Source: Mycolicibacterium sp. P9-64 (GTDB taxonomy: Bacteria; Actinomycetota; Actinomycetes; Mycobacteriales; Mycobacteriaceae). From it: a stretch of 64,000 nucleotides of DNA. Of this stretch, positions 55,678 through 64,000 are shown one piece after another. The translations under genes and the position numbers were made by a program. The notes beneath the pieces are model-generated. The model was given only the letters and a program-made list of their open reading frames with translations. It had not been told where the DNA came from and searched no databases. Position 1 is the stretch's first letter, and the number at the start of each line of letters is the position of its first letter. The DNA lies in contig NZ_NPKO01000001.1 in assembly GCF_008329605.1 (NCBI RefSeq), forward strand, positions 868,001-932,000, written 5' to 3'.

Positions 55678-55714
55678 TACTCCAACTTGGAGTAGCGTCT
55701 ACTCCAATCTGGAG
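55678..55714. promoter_or_regulatory. Tandem PadR operators
   Basis: TACTCCAACTTGGAGTA (55678-55694) is a perfect 17-bp dyad. TACTCCAATCTGGAG (55700-55714) is a close second copy, starting 22 bp later, about two helical turns. They lie 12-48 nt before the start of the divergently transcribed gene. Confidence 0.7.
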
Positions 55715-55725
55715 GGTGGGGAAGC

Positions 55726-56547
55726 ATGAACGACACGGGGTACGTCGCGTTGGTGGACACCGATCGCGATGAGTTGCGCGAGCGAATCGCATTGGCATGG
55801 AATCGGTTCGAACGATTGGCCCGCTCCGCCGACCCGCTCGCGCCCTCGCGAGAGGTGGACTGGACCGTCCACCAGGTGATCGCGCACGTGCTGACCATTG
55901 CGCACCGCTACCGTCAGGTCGCCCGCGGCCAAGACTTCCGTCGAGCCGCGAACGCCCGGGACCTGCCCGCTCTCAATCGGCTCGAAATCGACGAGGTGAT
56001 GGCGCCCGTGCCCGAGCTGTTGGAGGAACTACAGGCGCTCGTCCCGATGATGGACGCCTTCTTCGACACCTGCAGCGATGATGAGAGGACCTTCGTATTT
56101 CACGGCGGTGGAACGGTTTCCGGCCTCACCGCGCAGACGAACTGGTTGGGCGAACTGCTACTGCACGGCTACGACATCGCCCGCGCAGTCAAGGCCGACT
56201 GGGAGCTTTCCGAACGCGACATGCTGCTGGTGGCGCGGGGGGTGATGGAGATCGGCCCGGGGTACCTGCGCGACGGCGTCTCCCCGAACGCCGAGATGTG
56301 CGTTGCGTTCCACGTCCACGGCGCGCGGCCCTACGTGATGGACATCCGCGGCGGCACAGCTGAAATGCGCGAGCGGCGCCCCGGCGACCGGACCGACGCC
56401 GTCCTGCGGCTGAAGGCGTCGACGCTGACCCAGATGCTCTACCAACGCATCGGACCGCTTGGCGCCGCCCGCCGCGGTCTGCTCATCGTCGGCGGACGAC
56501 GACCGTGGCGAGCGCTCAAACTGCAGTCCTTCTTCGAGCCGGCATGA
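55726..56547 (+). CDS. Mycothiol-dependent maleylpyruvate isomerase-family protein
   Basis: 273 aa; the ATG at 55726 follows GGAGGGTGGGG. The N-terminal ~160 residues fit the DinB-like four-helix metal-binding domain: VDWTVHQVIAHVLTIAHRY and NWLGELLLHGYDIARAV supply the His ligands. The C-terminal part resembles the sterol-carrier-like domain of the family (MCVAFHVHGARPYVMDIRGG). Members use mycothiol as a thiol cofactor in isomerisation or conjugation. The stop overlaps the start of the next gene by 4 nt, and both are probably under PadR control. Confidence 0.8.
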   Translation: MNDTGYVALVDTDRDELRERIALAWNRFERLARSADPLAPSREVDWTVHQVIAHVLTIAHRYRQVARGQDFRRAANARDLPALNRLEIDEVMAPVPELLEELQALVPMMDAFFDTCSDDERTFVFHGGGTVSGLTAQTNWLGELLLHGYDIARAVKADWELSERDMLLVARGVMEIGPGYLRDGVSPNAEMCVAFHVHGARPYVMDIRGGTAEMRERRPGDRTDAVLRLKASTLTQMLYQRIGPLGAARRGLLIVGGRRPWRALKLQSFFEPA

Positions 56548-57050
56548 GCGACGGCGAGATGAGCAAGCCGTATGCGCTGTACCTAGGTGTGATGCGCGGG
56601 CTCGGCCATCAGAAGTGGTTCTCGGTCTTCATGAAGCACGTGGGATCTCGCGTGGACCGGACGCTGATCCGCGCGAGTCGGGGCCGACTGTCCATGAGCG
56701 GTCCGGAGCTGCCGACAATGCTGCTGACGACGACGGGGCGACGAAGCGGCAAGCAGCGGACGGTACCGCTGCTCTATGTGCGAGACGGTCTGAATCTCGT
56801 TGTTGCATGCGAGAACTTCGGGCTGGACGTGGCGTCCAGTTGGCCGAAGAATCTGCTCGCCGACCCTCGGGCACGGGTGGAGCTCGGTGGCACCGTTGCG
56901 AACTATCTCGCGCGACATGCCACGGATGACGAAGTTGCCCGCAACATGCCGACGCTCATCGCCCTGTGGCCCGCGCATGACACCTACCTCGAGCGAAGTG
57001 GATCGCGCCAGGTGATCGTCTTCGAGCCGGCGGACGCGACATCCAGCTGA
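56544..57050 (+). CDS. Deazaflavin (F420)-dependent nitroreductase-family oxidoreductase
   Basis: 168 aa from ATG 56544, which overlaps the previous stop (ATGA). The TTTGRRSGKQRTVPLLYV block and ASSWPKNLLADPRARVEL, then ARHATDDE, are characteristic of the Ddn/Rv3547-like split beta-barrel family that binds F420 and reduces quinones or nitro compounds. The N-terminal KHVGSRVDRTLIRASRGRLSM is also typical. Coupled to the mycothiol-dependent gene, it suggests a PadR-controlled detoxification pair. Confidence 0.85.
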   Translation: MSDGEMSKPYALYLGVMRGLGHQKWFSVFMKHVGSRVDRTLIRASRGRLSMSGPELPTMLLTTTGRRSGKQRTVPLLYVRDGLNLVVACENFGLDVASSWPKNLLADPRARVELGGTVANYLARHATDDEVARNMPTLIALWPAHDTYLERSGSRQVIVFEPADATSS

Positions 57051-57128
57051 GCGGCCTTCGACGCCTCCCGTGCGCGGGTAGTGAATGTTCTAAGAGCCAG
57101 CCACCCGTCCCGGGGTCCACTTCCTACG

Positions 57129-57148
57129 CGCGGGGAATGTGAACCGCG
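57129..57148. repeat. Hairpin element copy 2
   Basis: CGCGG-GGAATGTGAA-CCGCG, nearly the same as 55008-55028, again in a short intergenic space downstream of a gene (the F420-type oxidoreductase). Confidence 0.45.
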
Positions 57149-57168
57149 TCGCTCGGGTTGGCACGGTC

Positions 57169-57588
57169 ATGGCGAAGATGAGCAACGAAGACCGCGAACG
57201 CTTCCTGGCCGACCTCCATGTCGGCGTACTCGCAGTGGAACGGCCCGATCGTGCGCCCTTGGCCGTGCCGATCTGGTACGCCTACGAGCCCGGCGGCGAG
57301 CTGTCCATCTGGACCGACGAGGGGACGCTGAAGGACAAGCTGATCCGCGCGGCCGGACGATTCTCCTTCACCGTCCAGAACGAGGAACCGCCCTACAAGT
57401 ACGTCACCGTCGACGGCGACGTGACGTCCGTTGGGCCCGCAGACGAGGCCGAAGCCCGAAAGATTGCCATCCGATACCTCGGCGACGAAGCGGGCAACCA
57501 GTTCGCCGACGAGAACCACTCGCCGTCCTCGATCGTCATCCGGATGAAACCCACGAAGTGGTTGAGCGTCGACTACTCGGCTGAGTGA
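57169..57588 (+). CDS. PPOX-class (pyridoxamine 5'-phosphate oxidase fold) protein
   Basis: 139 aa from ATG 57169; a GTG at 57139 would overlap the hairpin element. The split-barrel flavin/F420 fold is suggested by FLADLHVGVLAVERPDRAPLAVPIWYAYEPGGELSIWT, FTVQNEEPPYKYVTVDGDV and a terminal RMKPTKWLSVDYS. These are typical of the actinobacterial PPOX/F420-binding group such as Rv1155-like proteins. The substrate is unknown. A SWIM-finger gene follows after 70 nt on the same strand. Confidence 0.82.
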   Translation: MAKMSNEDRERFLADLHVGVLAVERPDRAPLAVPIWYAYEPGGELSIWTDEGTLKDKLIRAAGRFSFTVQNEEPPYKYVTVDGDVTSVGPADEAEARKIAIRYLGDEAGNQFADENHSPSSIVIRMKPTKWLSVDYSAE

Positions 57589-57658
57589 TCAGCGGGACTC
57601 AGTTGGCCCGCACCACGTCGCAGCTGAGTCTCGCCCCCGAATCCGGCACCATGGTGAC

Positions 57659-59323
57659 GTGCCACTGTCCGAAACGACGCTGCTCATGGCGGCAGGCGAT
57701 CTGGTCTACGCGCGGGGCGAAGACTACGTGCGGTACGTCCGCGGGCTCCGGATCACCGACGTCAAGGCCTACGCGTCGATCCAGGCCAAGAAGGTCTACC
57801 AAGTCGAGCTCGACTGGTCCGGGCCGCTGCCCGACGGGTTCTGCACCTGCCCGCATCATGCCGACGGAAACTTCTGCAAGCATCTGGTCGCCACCGGACT
57901 CGCCGCGCTCGACACCGGACGGGTGGCGGTCGACGACTCCGCTGGCGGCACGGCCGACGCATCGCTGGAGGCGACGGTCCAGGCGATGGACGTCGACGAG
58001 CTGCGCGCACTGGTCATGACACTCGCGCAGCGCGACGATGGGGTACGCCGCCTGCTCGAGATTCGCGCCACGACGACGTCAGGTGACCACTCGCGGGCCC
58101 AAGCCGAGCTGGACGCCCATGTGCGAAACACGTTGACGTTCCGCGGTTACATCGACTACCGACGATCCTTCGAGGTCGCGGAAGCGGCCAGCGACATGCT
58201 CGACGAACTCGAGGACCACGTCAACAGTGGCGCCGCCGACGTCGCGCGATCGGCGTTGCTAATCGCAATGACCCGGCTGCGCAAGCTCATCGAGCAGGTC
58301 GACGACTCCTCGGGCTCGATCGGTGACCAATGCCAGCGGGCCGCCGACCTCTACGCGTGGGCCTGTCGGCTGAGCCGGCCCGACCCCGTCAAACTCGCGA
58401 CGTGGCTCGTCAAGTTCCGGGCTGACTCCCCGGGATGGCCGCACCTCGTCTTGGCCGACTTCGTGGCCGCGTTCGACGAGAAGGCGCTCGGGACCTACCG
58501 CCGCGCGGTGGCGGCGCTGGACCGCAAGCTCGCCGATCGTAATCAGTTCGGGCGCTTCGAAATCGACAACATGCTGCTGGAGCTCGCCGATCACGACGGG
58601 GACGTCGACCGGGCCGTGCACATGCTTGCCGAGCGGGAACACCCGCAGTACGGCGCGATCGTCGATCGGTTGCGGGCAGCCGGCCGCACCCACGATGCGG
58701 TGGCATGGATCGATCGCGCAGTGGCCGAGGGACGAATCAGCAGCCACGGTGGCGGCAACGACTATTGGCTGAGCCCAGATGACGTCGCGCGGACCTACCA
58801 GGGACTCGGCCGCATCGACGATGCGGTCGCCGCCCTTCGCGCAGACTTCGTCCGACAGCCGTCGGTCGGCTCCTATCGCGTCCTCCTCGACTTCGCAGCT
58901 GGCGTCGAACGCGTCGATGCCGAACGCGCCTGGGCCTACGGCCACGCCCGGCAACTGGCGTCTGACCGCTTCGCCGCCGGTGCGGTCTTGGTCCAGCTCT
59001 GCCTGAGCGACGGCGATGTCGAGGCCGCGTGGCAAGCCGCCGATCAGTACGGCCCCGGCTGGGCATGGCGGGAATTGGCCGACCGCGGCGCGAAGGCGCG
59101 GCCCGTCGACGCTGCAGACTTGTACCGGCCGGAGCTCGAGAAGGATCTGCGCTACCCCAACTCCAAGCTCTATCCCGACATCGCCGCGAGATTGGCGACG
59201 ATGGCCAAGCTCTATGAACAAGCCGGTCGTAGCGCCGATTTCGCGTCGTTCATCGCGCAGATCCGCCAGCACTACGGGAGGCGACCCTCGCTGATGAAGG
59301 CGCTGGACGCGAAGAAGCTCTGA
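57659..59323 (+). CDS. SWIM zinc-finger protein with helical repeats
   Basis: 554 aa from a GTG at 57659. The SWIM motif CxCx(n)CxH is seen as CTCPHHADGNFCKH at about residues 62-75, expected to bind zinc and contact DNA or protein. The remaining ~450 residues are helical and TPR-like (for example AGRTHDAVAWIDRAVAEGR, YQGLGRIDDAVAALRADF, DLYRPELEKDLRYPNSKLYPDIAARLA). Proteins of this architecture are common in actinobacteria but have no firm function. No SNF2 partner is adjacent. Confidence 0.8.
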   Translation: MPLSETTLLMAAGDLVYARGEDYVRYVRGLRITDVKAYASIQAKKVYQVELDWSGPLPDGFCTCPHHADGNFCKHLVATGLAALDTGRVAVDDSAGGTADASLEATVQAMDVDELRALVMTLAQRDDGVRRLLEIRATTTSGDHSRAQAELDAHVRNTLTFRGYIDYRRSFEVAEAASDMLDELEDHVNSGAADVARSALLIAMTRLRKLIEQVDDSSGSIGDQCQRAADLYAWACRLSRPDPVKLATWLVKFRADSPGWPHLVLADFVAAFDEKALGTYRRAVAALDRKLADRNQFGRFEIDNMLLELADHDGDVDRAVHMLAEREHPQYGAIVDRLRAAGRTHDAVAWIDRAVAEGRISSHGGGNDYWLSPDDVARTYQGLGRIDDAVAALRADFVRQPSVGSYRVLLDFAAGVERVDAERAWAYGHARQLASDRFAAGAVLVQLCLSDGDVEAAWQAADQYGPGWAWRELADRGAKARPVDAADLYRPELEKDLRYPNSKLYPDIAARLATMAKLYEQAGRSADFASFIAQIRQHYGRRPSLMKALDAKKL

Positions 59324-59391
59324 ATCGCGGCGGCGTTGTCACTCCCCGGACGTAGCGTCCACGCCATGAACGACGGACGCAGGCGGCGCCC

Positions 59392-60468
59392 GTGGGGAGT
59401 TCTACCGATGCGGAACTCACCGATGCGATACGCGGCGCGCTGAAGGGTGGGCATCCGTTGAGCATGCTCGACGTGGCCTGCATGGCGATCCATGTCGCGA
59501 GACGCGAACCACCGACAGCGCTCGAACCCGGCCATTGCGATCGTGGTCGTCTGGGTCGGATCCTGACCGGCTTGATCGGTCTGCGGGATCGCGCGACGTC
59601 GGCGCTACTGGCCGTCATCGCCGAGCTTCTCGTTGACGACCCCGCGGCACAGCTCCGATGCCGGGACGAGCTGACCGAACGAGGTGATCATCTGCCGCGA
59701 TGGGTCTCCGCTCTGCCGCGGGCCGAGGTCTACCGCGCAGTGCGCAGAACCAACGTGTTCGGTGACGTTGACGAGCTCGTGATCGGTATGCGACTCGACG
59801 ATGGGCACGAACTGACCATCGCAGTCCGGGTCGATCACAACTTGTGGTCGAGCGTTATCGACGCAGGCGCGGTGCCGGAGTCGATCGACGAAACCCTCAC
59901 ATGCGTGGCCGAAACGAGCAGCGATGTCAGCGTTTTCGAGATGACGCTGGCTGATGCGCGGGCGTGGATCGAGGATGCGCTCGACAAGCCTGCGCTGGCG
60001 CCTAAGACTGACACCTGGCCGCTATACCGGGCACTGGTTCAGTGGTTGGTGGGTCGGCTGCCGGAGGGTGGTGAACGCCGGCCGCCACCCGGGGATCCGG
60101 AGGTAAACGAGGAACTGTGTGACGCATTTTTCGCCACTAGTTCCGCAGCACCGTTCATCGAGCACAGCCATCGGGACCTGCTGCTGGAACTCTTCGAGAC
60201 GGGGGCTGGTGACCCGTTGCGATCGAGCTCGGCACGTGTCGAGCAAGCGCTCGGCAGCGCGTCCTACAACGACGTCGAAATGCCGTTAGAGGTCGCGCTG
60301 GACGCTCCCGACTTGCTGCGCGCGTTCATCCCATATGCGCACGCGCAGAGCGGGATTCGCGACGAGCTGACGTCACGCTCGCTCGCCATGGTCGATGCGG
60401 TGAGGTCGAGCTACAAGCGAGATGTGCTGAGGCAAGCCGAGTACTGGCATCTCGACGACGCGGTCTAG
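59392..60468 (+). CDS. Hypothetical protein, 358 aa
   Basis: From a GTG at 59392, 68 nt after the SWIM gene on the same strand. A cytosolic, acidic protein with no membrane segment. Notable segments are DELVIGMRLDDGHELTIAVRVDHNLWSSVIDAGAVPESIDET in the middle, which looks like a small alpha-beta domain, and CDAFFATSSAAPFIEHSHRDLLLELFETGAGDPLRSS in the C-terminal half, which resembles an uncharacterised actinobacterial helical domain. I do not recognise a family or a function. Confidence 0.7.
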   Translation: MGSSTDAELTDAIRGALKGGHPLSMLDVACMAIHVARREPPTALEPGHCDRGRLGRILTGLIGLRDRATSALLAVIAELLVDDPAAQLRCRDELTERGDHLPRWVSALPRAEVYRAVRRTNVFGDVDELVIGMRLDDGHELTIAVRVDHNLWSSVIDAGAVPESIDETLTCVAETSSDVSVFEMTLADARAWIEDALDKPALAPKTDTWPLYRALVQWLVGRLPEGGERRPPPGDPEVNEELCDAFFATSSAAPFIEHSHRDLLLELFETGAGDPLRSSSARVEQALGSASYNDVEMPLEVALDAPDLLRAFIPYAHAQSGIRDELTSRSLAMVDAVRSSYKRDVLRQAEYWHLDDAV

Positions 60469-60474
60469 GGCTAC

Positions 60475-60700
60475 TCACCGCACTTCGCGCACCGCCAGAT
60501 AGTGCTCCGACACCGGGACGCCGTCGGTGTAGCGCTCGGCGGCTTCCTCGATGAGCCGGTCCTGGCCGGTGAGTCGGGCGTAGTGCAGGTGCTCGCCCCA
60601 GGCCGCACGATGAAGGTCTCCACGAACGTCGACTCGTGTTCGATGCTGCGGAACAGCCGCCACTCTGCCGCCCCGACGGCTCCATCGCATGGCCAGGGGT
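60475..60700 (-). pseudogene. MFS transporter C-terminal remnant with frameshift
   Basis: On the minus strand EWRLFRSIEHESTFVETFIV is followed, after loss of one base, by AAWGEHLHYARLTGQDRLIEEAAERY and a terminal stop at 60475. This matches the cytoplasmic tail seen in a group of MFS exporters (FVETF..SWGEHLRQH). Nothing of the membrane part remains upstream before the next gene, so it is a degraded fragment. Confidence 0.5.
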
Positions 60701-60758
60701 CAATCAGATGTCACGTCAATATCGCGCGCAGTCCACCCCCGTTGCCTAGGGTTTCGCC

Positions 60759-62108
60759 ATGCCCACACCAACTGCGGCCCGTGCGTGGCTGCCGACGGCG
60801 TTGCGCGGACCGGCGTGGTTCGGTGCCTACCTCGCGGTGGTCGTGGTGCCGTTGATCTTCGCGGTGATCGGCGTCGTCGACGACGATCGCGGGTTCTGGC
60901 GAGAGTTCACCGTCGCGTTGGGGTTCGTCGGGTTGTCGATGATGGGCCTGCAGTTCGTGCTGGTGGCCCGGGTCAAGAGCGTGGCCGCGCCGTTCGGCGA
61001 AGACGCGTTGGTGCACTTTCACCGCTACATGGGATACCTCGCCACGGTGTTGATCCTTGCCCACCCGGTGCTGCTGATCGTGTTGGTGAATGCGGACTAT
61101 CTCGAGCGGGTGAATCCCTTTACCGCACCCTGGGCCGGCCGGTTCGGCACGTTGGCGATTCTGTGTCTGCTCGCGGTGGTGGTGACGTCGGTGTGGCGGG
61201 CGGCGCTGCACATCTCGTACGAGGTGTGGCAGGGATTGCACCTGGTGTTGTCCACCGTCGCGCTCATCGCGGCGCTGGTGCACGTGGAGTTGATCGGGCA
61301 CTACGTCAATCAGCCATGGAAGCGCGTGCTGTGGCTCGTCATGACCGCGGGCTTCCTGGCGGTGTTCCTGTGGGTACGCATCGTGCGACCGGTGATGCGC
61401 ACCCGTCGGCCGTGGACGGTGGCCTCGGTGCGATCCGAGCGGGGCGGAGTCTTCACGGTGACGTTGGAACCCATTGGCCACGACGGCTTCAGCTTTGCCC
61501 CCGGTCAATTCGGCTGGTTGTCGGTGCACCGGTCGCCGTTTGCACTGACGCAGCATCCGTTCTCGTTCTCCTCCAACGGCGACGATCGCAGCGCGTTGCA
61601 GATGAGCATCAAGGAACTCGGTGACTTCACCCGCACGATCTCCTCGATCACCCCGGGTACCCGCGCCTACGTCGACGGCCCGCACGGGGTGTTCTCCCCA
61701 GACAACTACGCCGGCCCCGGATTTGTCTTGCTCGGCGGTGGTGTCGGAATCGGACCGCTGATGAGCATCTTGCGGACCTTCGACACCCGCGGCGAGCGCC
61801 GGCCATGCCTCCTGTTCTTCGGGGTGGCGCGCATCGAGGACGCGACGTTCCGCGAGGAAATCGACACACTGGCAACCCGATTGCCGCTCACCGTTGTCTA
61901 CGTCGTCTCCGACCCACCCTCGGACTGGACGGGGGAACGAGGTCGCATCACCACCGAGACCCTGCGCCACCACCTGCCCGGCGACCACGAAGCGCTCCAG
62001 TACTTCATCTGCGGGCCCGGCGCGATGCAGGACGCCATGGAGGATGCTCTCGCAACCTTGAAGGTCCCCGGCGCCCACGTGCACACCGAACGCTTCAACT
62101 TCGTCTGA
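60759..62108 (+). CDS. Ferric reductase-like membrane flavoprotein (ferredoxin reductase family)
   Basis: 449 aa. The N-terminal ~210 residues have six hydrophobic helices with paired His residues for haem (HFHRYMGY, LAHPV, WQGLHL, ALVHVEL). The C-terminal half is a ferredoxin-NADP+ reductase module: FAPGQFGWLSVHRSPFALTQHPFSFSS binds FAD, GGGVGIGPLMSIL binds NAD(P)H, and FICGPGAMQDAMEDAL is the terminal motif. It would pass electrons from cytosolic NAD(P)H across the membrane, as in the FRE/NOX and MsrQ-like families. Acceptor unknown. A 29-aa membrane peptide gene follows after 16 nt. Confidence 0.85.
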   Translation: MPTPTAARAWLPTALRGPAWFGAYLAVVVVPLIFAVIGVVDDDRGFWREFTVALGFVGLSMMGLQFVLVARVKSVAAPFGEDALVHFHRYMGYLATVLILAHPVLLIVLVNADYLERVNPFTAPWAGRFGTLAILCLLAVVVTSVWRAALHISYEVWQGLHLVLSTVALIAALVHVELIGHYVNQPWKRVLWLVMTAGFLAVFLWVRIVRPVMRTRRPWTVASVRSERGGVFTVTLEPIGHDGFSFAPGQFGWLSVHRSPFALTQHPFSFSSNGDDRSALQMSIKELGDFTRTISSITPGTRAYVDGPHGVFSPDNYAGPGFVLLGGGVGIGPLMSILRTFDTRGERRPCLLFFGVARIEDATFREEIDTLATRLPLTVVYVVSDPPSDWTGERGRITTETLRHHLPGDHEALQYFICGPGAMQDAMEDALATLKVPGAHVHTERFNFV

Positions 62109-62124
62109 CCAAGACAGGATCCCC

Positions 62125-62214
62125 ATGCGACACAGACGCACTCAGCTAGCCGCCCTCGTCGTCGCGGCACTCATCGTGATCTGCTGCGTGGTCTTCGCGT
62201 TGGCCCAGACCTGA
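62125..62214 (+). CDS. 29-aa single-span membrane peptide
   Basis: ATG 62125 to TGA 62214 encodes a basic start (MRHRRTQ) and one hydrophobic helix (LAALVVAALIVICCVVFAL). It is 16 nt downstream of the ferric-reductase-like gene behind AAGACAGGAT, and the helix is long enough to span the membrane. It may be a small accessory subunit of the reductase. Confidence 0.45.
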   Translation: MRHRRTQLAALVVAALIVICCVVFALAQT

Positions 62215-62394
62215 CGCGACCGGCCCAACACCGTCATCATTGCGAGGAAGGATTCTTCCGGGAACTCCTGGATTCCGTCACGGTGTCGCCTCGAACCCCG
62301 GGCCGTGCAACGGTTCACCGAATCGAGCGCGAAGACGCCTAGCCCGCACCACGGCTGAGGCTCCCCCCGATTGGTGGACATCGAGATAGCGGGA

Positions 62395-62887
62395 TGAATG
62401 GTCCCGCTCGAAGCATGTCTTTCATGTCCCGTACCCGCCGGTCTTTCACGACCGAGTACTAAGGTCGAGGCCGCTCATCGGGTGATCGATTCCGGCCGCG
62501 CGATCGCCGAGGTCGCTCGCGAACTGGGCGTGAACGAGGGTCTGCTGGGACGGTGGGTTGCTGACGAGCGGCGCCGTGTCGAGGCTGCGGCAGCCCGCAA
62601 TGACGTGCCGTTGACGCCTGCGGAGCGCACGGAGCTGGCGCGGGCTGCGCAAGCAGTTCGCCGAGCAGGTGCCGAATCGCGATGGTCGACGTTCAAATAT
62701 GAGCACTACTACCGCCACACCTTCGCGACTAAGTCGAAACTCGTTGCAGCAGTTGATAAGTGGGTGCGCTTCTACAACAATCAGAGGCGTCACTTGGTAA
62801 TCGGAATGCTCAGCCCCATCGCCTATGAACAGTCACTCGACGCGGCCACCCAAGTCGCATAACCCCCGAAAAGAACCAACCCGTTCA
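62395..62887 (+). mobile_element. IS3-family remnant (internally deleted, frameshifted)
   Basis: An orfA start (ATG 62424, MSRTRRSFTTEY) breaks by frameshift, continues from about 62460 as KVEAAHRVIDSGRAIAEVARELG (helix-turn-helix), then jumps at about 62680 straight to the C-terminus of orfB (STFKYEHYYRHTFATKSKLVAAVDKWVRFYNNQRRH). The DDE catalytic region between is missing except for its last part. Candidate terminal repeats TGAATGGTCCCG (62395) and its partner, ending ACCCGTTCA (62887), are imperfect. Non-functional. Confidence 0.7.
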
Positions 62888-62902
62888 TCGCTGGACTCAA
62901 GA

Positions 62903-63955
62903 CTAGCCGTCCACCGTCCCGGCGGAGACTTGGTCGCGCCGGTTGGTGAACTTGATATCGAGACTGCGGAGGTACGTCTGCAAGCCGGCATCTTGGATTG
63001 GGATGAGGTGTGCGGGCGTATCGGATTCGTTGAAGTGTGCGTGCCACATTCCAGGGGGAGTGACAAACGCCCCGCCCGGTTCCCAGTCAACGCGCACCGG
63101 ATCCACAATGCGATTCTGTTCGTCCAGTTCGGTACCCAATAGCGTGTAGCAACCCGGCTGCGCGTCAAGGATCAGATCCAACGCGACGGACTGATGGCGA
63201 TGAGGGAGCTGTTCTTGCTGGGGTGGCAGGACACCGAACATCGCCCACAGCACGTGGGTGATGGTAAGCGTTTGATCCTCTTGCGCGTTCGCGAGCAACG
63301 CGCTGACCCGACTTTTATCGTTGGCACCCGGTCGCGAAGCAATGTCCTGGAGTTTGGCGACAGCGTCGGCACGACGAAACTTCGTCGGACGGAACTTCGG
63401 CTCGCTGGCGTGTGCCCCCAAGTAGCGCAGGAGCGGAGCGTCATGCACCCAGTACAGAACCGCGTCGGAATCGCCATAGAAGACCGCACGCGACCCCGCG
63501 GGCATCGTGAGGAAGTCGCCTTTTTCCCACTGCACCAAGGCTCCGTTAACCGCTGCCATGCCGCTGCCATAGAGAACGTAGTAAAGCTGTGAAGTCGCAT
63601 TCGGGCAGGTGTCGATCTGTTCGTTGGCCCGGATAGTCACAAAGTTCGCCAACAGCGCTGGACTGGTAGCTTCTCCCGATTTGATACCGAGTTCCCTCGA
63701 CAGGTCGAGGGGTATCACTCCAGTGCCGTGGTTGACATACATGTCGGGACTGAACCGAACGATCGGCACCTTCGGAGTATGTCCCGAGCCGATCGGGTCG
63801 GCTGCGCGCGAGTACTCGAAGTAGCGGGCATCATCGGCCCAATCTCGGAAACGGCCTTCGAATCCGTACTTCGCGACATCTGTCATCGGCGCCGGGACCG
63901 TCGGATCGAGAACCGTCGGGTCAACACCTGCATCGGTATTACTGGTAACCGTCAT
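62903..63955 (-). CDS. Bicupin, gentisate-1,2-dioxygenase-like protein
   Basis: 350 aa from ATG 63955, preceded by AGAGGAGA. Two cupin halves: the first around LYYVLYGSGMAAVNGALVQWEKGDFLTMPAGSRAVFYGDS, the second carrying PHRHQSVALDLIL and TPPGMWHAHFNES, which supply His ligands for a metal (iron in gentisate dioxygenases). The pattern of a metal site in one half only is common in the bicupin ring-cleavage dioxygenases. The substrate is uncertain (gentisate, hydroxynaphthoate, salicylate). It faces the IS remnant and is the last gene in the window. Confidence 0.78.
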   Translation of the reverse strand: MTVTSNTDAGVDPTVLDPTVPAPMTDVAKYGFEGRFRDWADDARYFEYSRAADPIGSGHTPKVPIVRFSPDMYVNHGTGVIPLDLSRELGIKSGEATSPALLANFVTIRANEQIDTCPNATSQLYYVLYGSGMAAVNGALVQWEKGDFLTMPAGSRAVFYGDSDAVLYWVHDAPLLRYLGAHASEPKFRPTKFRRADAVAKLQDIASRPGANDKSRVSALLANAQEDQTLTITHVLWAMFGVLPPQQEQLPHRHQSVALDLILDAQPGCYTLLGTELDEQNRIVDPVRVDWEPGGAFVTPPGMWHAHFNESDTPAHLIPIQDAGLQTYLRSLDIKFTNRRDQVSAGTVDG

Positions 63956-64000
63956 GGCGTCTCCTCTGAAACGTGCTTCGTGATTGATCTCACGGTAAGA

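Overview
The window looks like chromosomal DNA of a mycobacterium (probably Mycolicibacterium-like). The evidence is high G+C, GTG/TTG starts, a carboxylic acid reductase, PknF/PknJ-like Ser/Thr kinases, a mycothiol-dependent isomerase-family protein and a deazaflavin (F420)-type oxidoreductase. No rRNA, tRNA or CRISPR array was seen.

Left flank (1-14.2 kb), ordinary genes: a truncated lipoprotein gene at the window edge; a secreted protein plus tautomerase operon and a carboxymuconolactone-decarboxylase gene that share an operator-like motif around an HxlR-type regulator; two receptor Ser/Thr kinases flanking an enoyl-CoA hydratase-like gene; an EamA exporter; an alpha/beta hydrolase-LuxR fusion; a methyltransferase; a small zinc-ribbon membrane protein; and carboxylic acid reductase on the minus strand.

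Centre (15.3-49.6 kb), a large defence island. A convergent vsr / cytosine-5 methyltransferase pair precedes eleven co-oriented, tightly packed genes: an Hsp90/sacsin-like ATPase fused to an SF2 helicase; a UvrD-like helicase; DrmA; DrmB (DUF1998); a 114-aa unknown; DrmD (SNF2-like); DrmMI (Eco57I-like adenine methylase); a DUF262-DUF1524 (GmrSD-like) protein; a 2097-aa DruE-like DEAD/DUF1998 helicase with a Vsr-like nuclease domain at its C-terminus; a RelE-like/UvrD fusion; and a CBS-HEPN protein. The DISARM core (A, B, D, MI) is present without a recognisable drmC (PLD nuclease). It is sandwiched between modules known from other defence systems, so this is either several stacked systems or one composite multi-helicase system. 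Two small zinc-motif proteins follow.

Right flank (49.6-64 kb): a frameshifted small gene with a duplicated fragment 2.6 kb away, an EcsC-family protein, and a detoxification/redox neighbourhood. The latter holds an HxlR regulator with beta-carbonic anhydrase and NmrA-like genes; a PadR regulator with tandem operators, a maleylpyruvate-isomerase-family protein and a deazaflavin oxidoreductase; a PPOX-fold protein; a SWIM-finger protein; an MFS transporter remnant; a ferric-reductase-like membrane flavoprotein with a 29-aa membrane peptide; an IS3-type remnant; and a bicupin dioxygenase-like gene.
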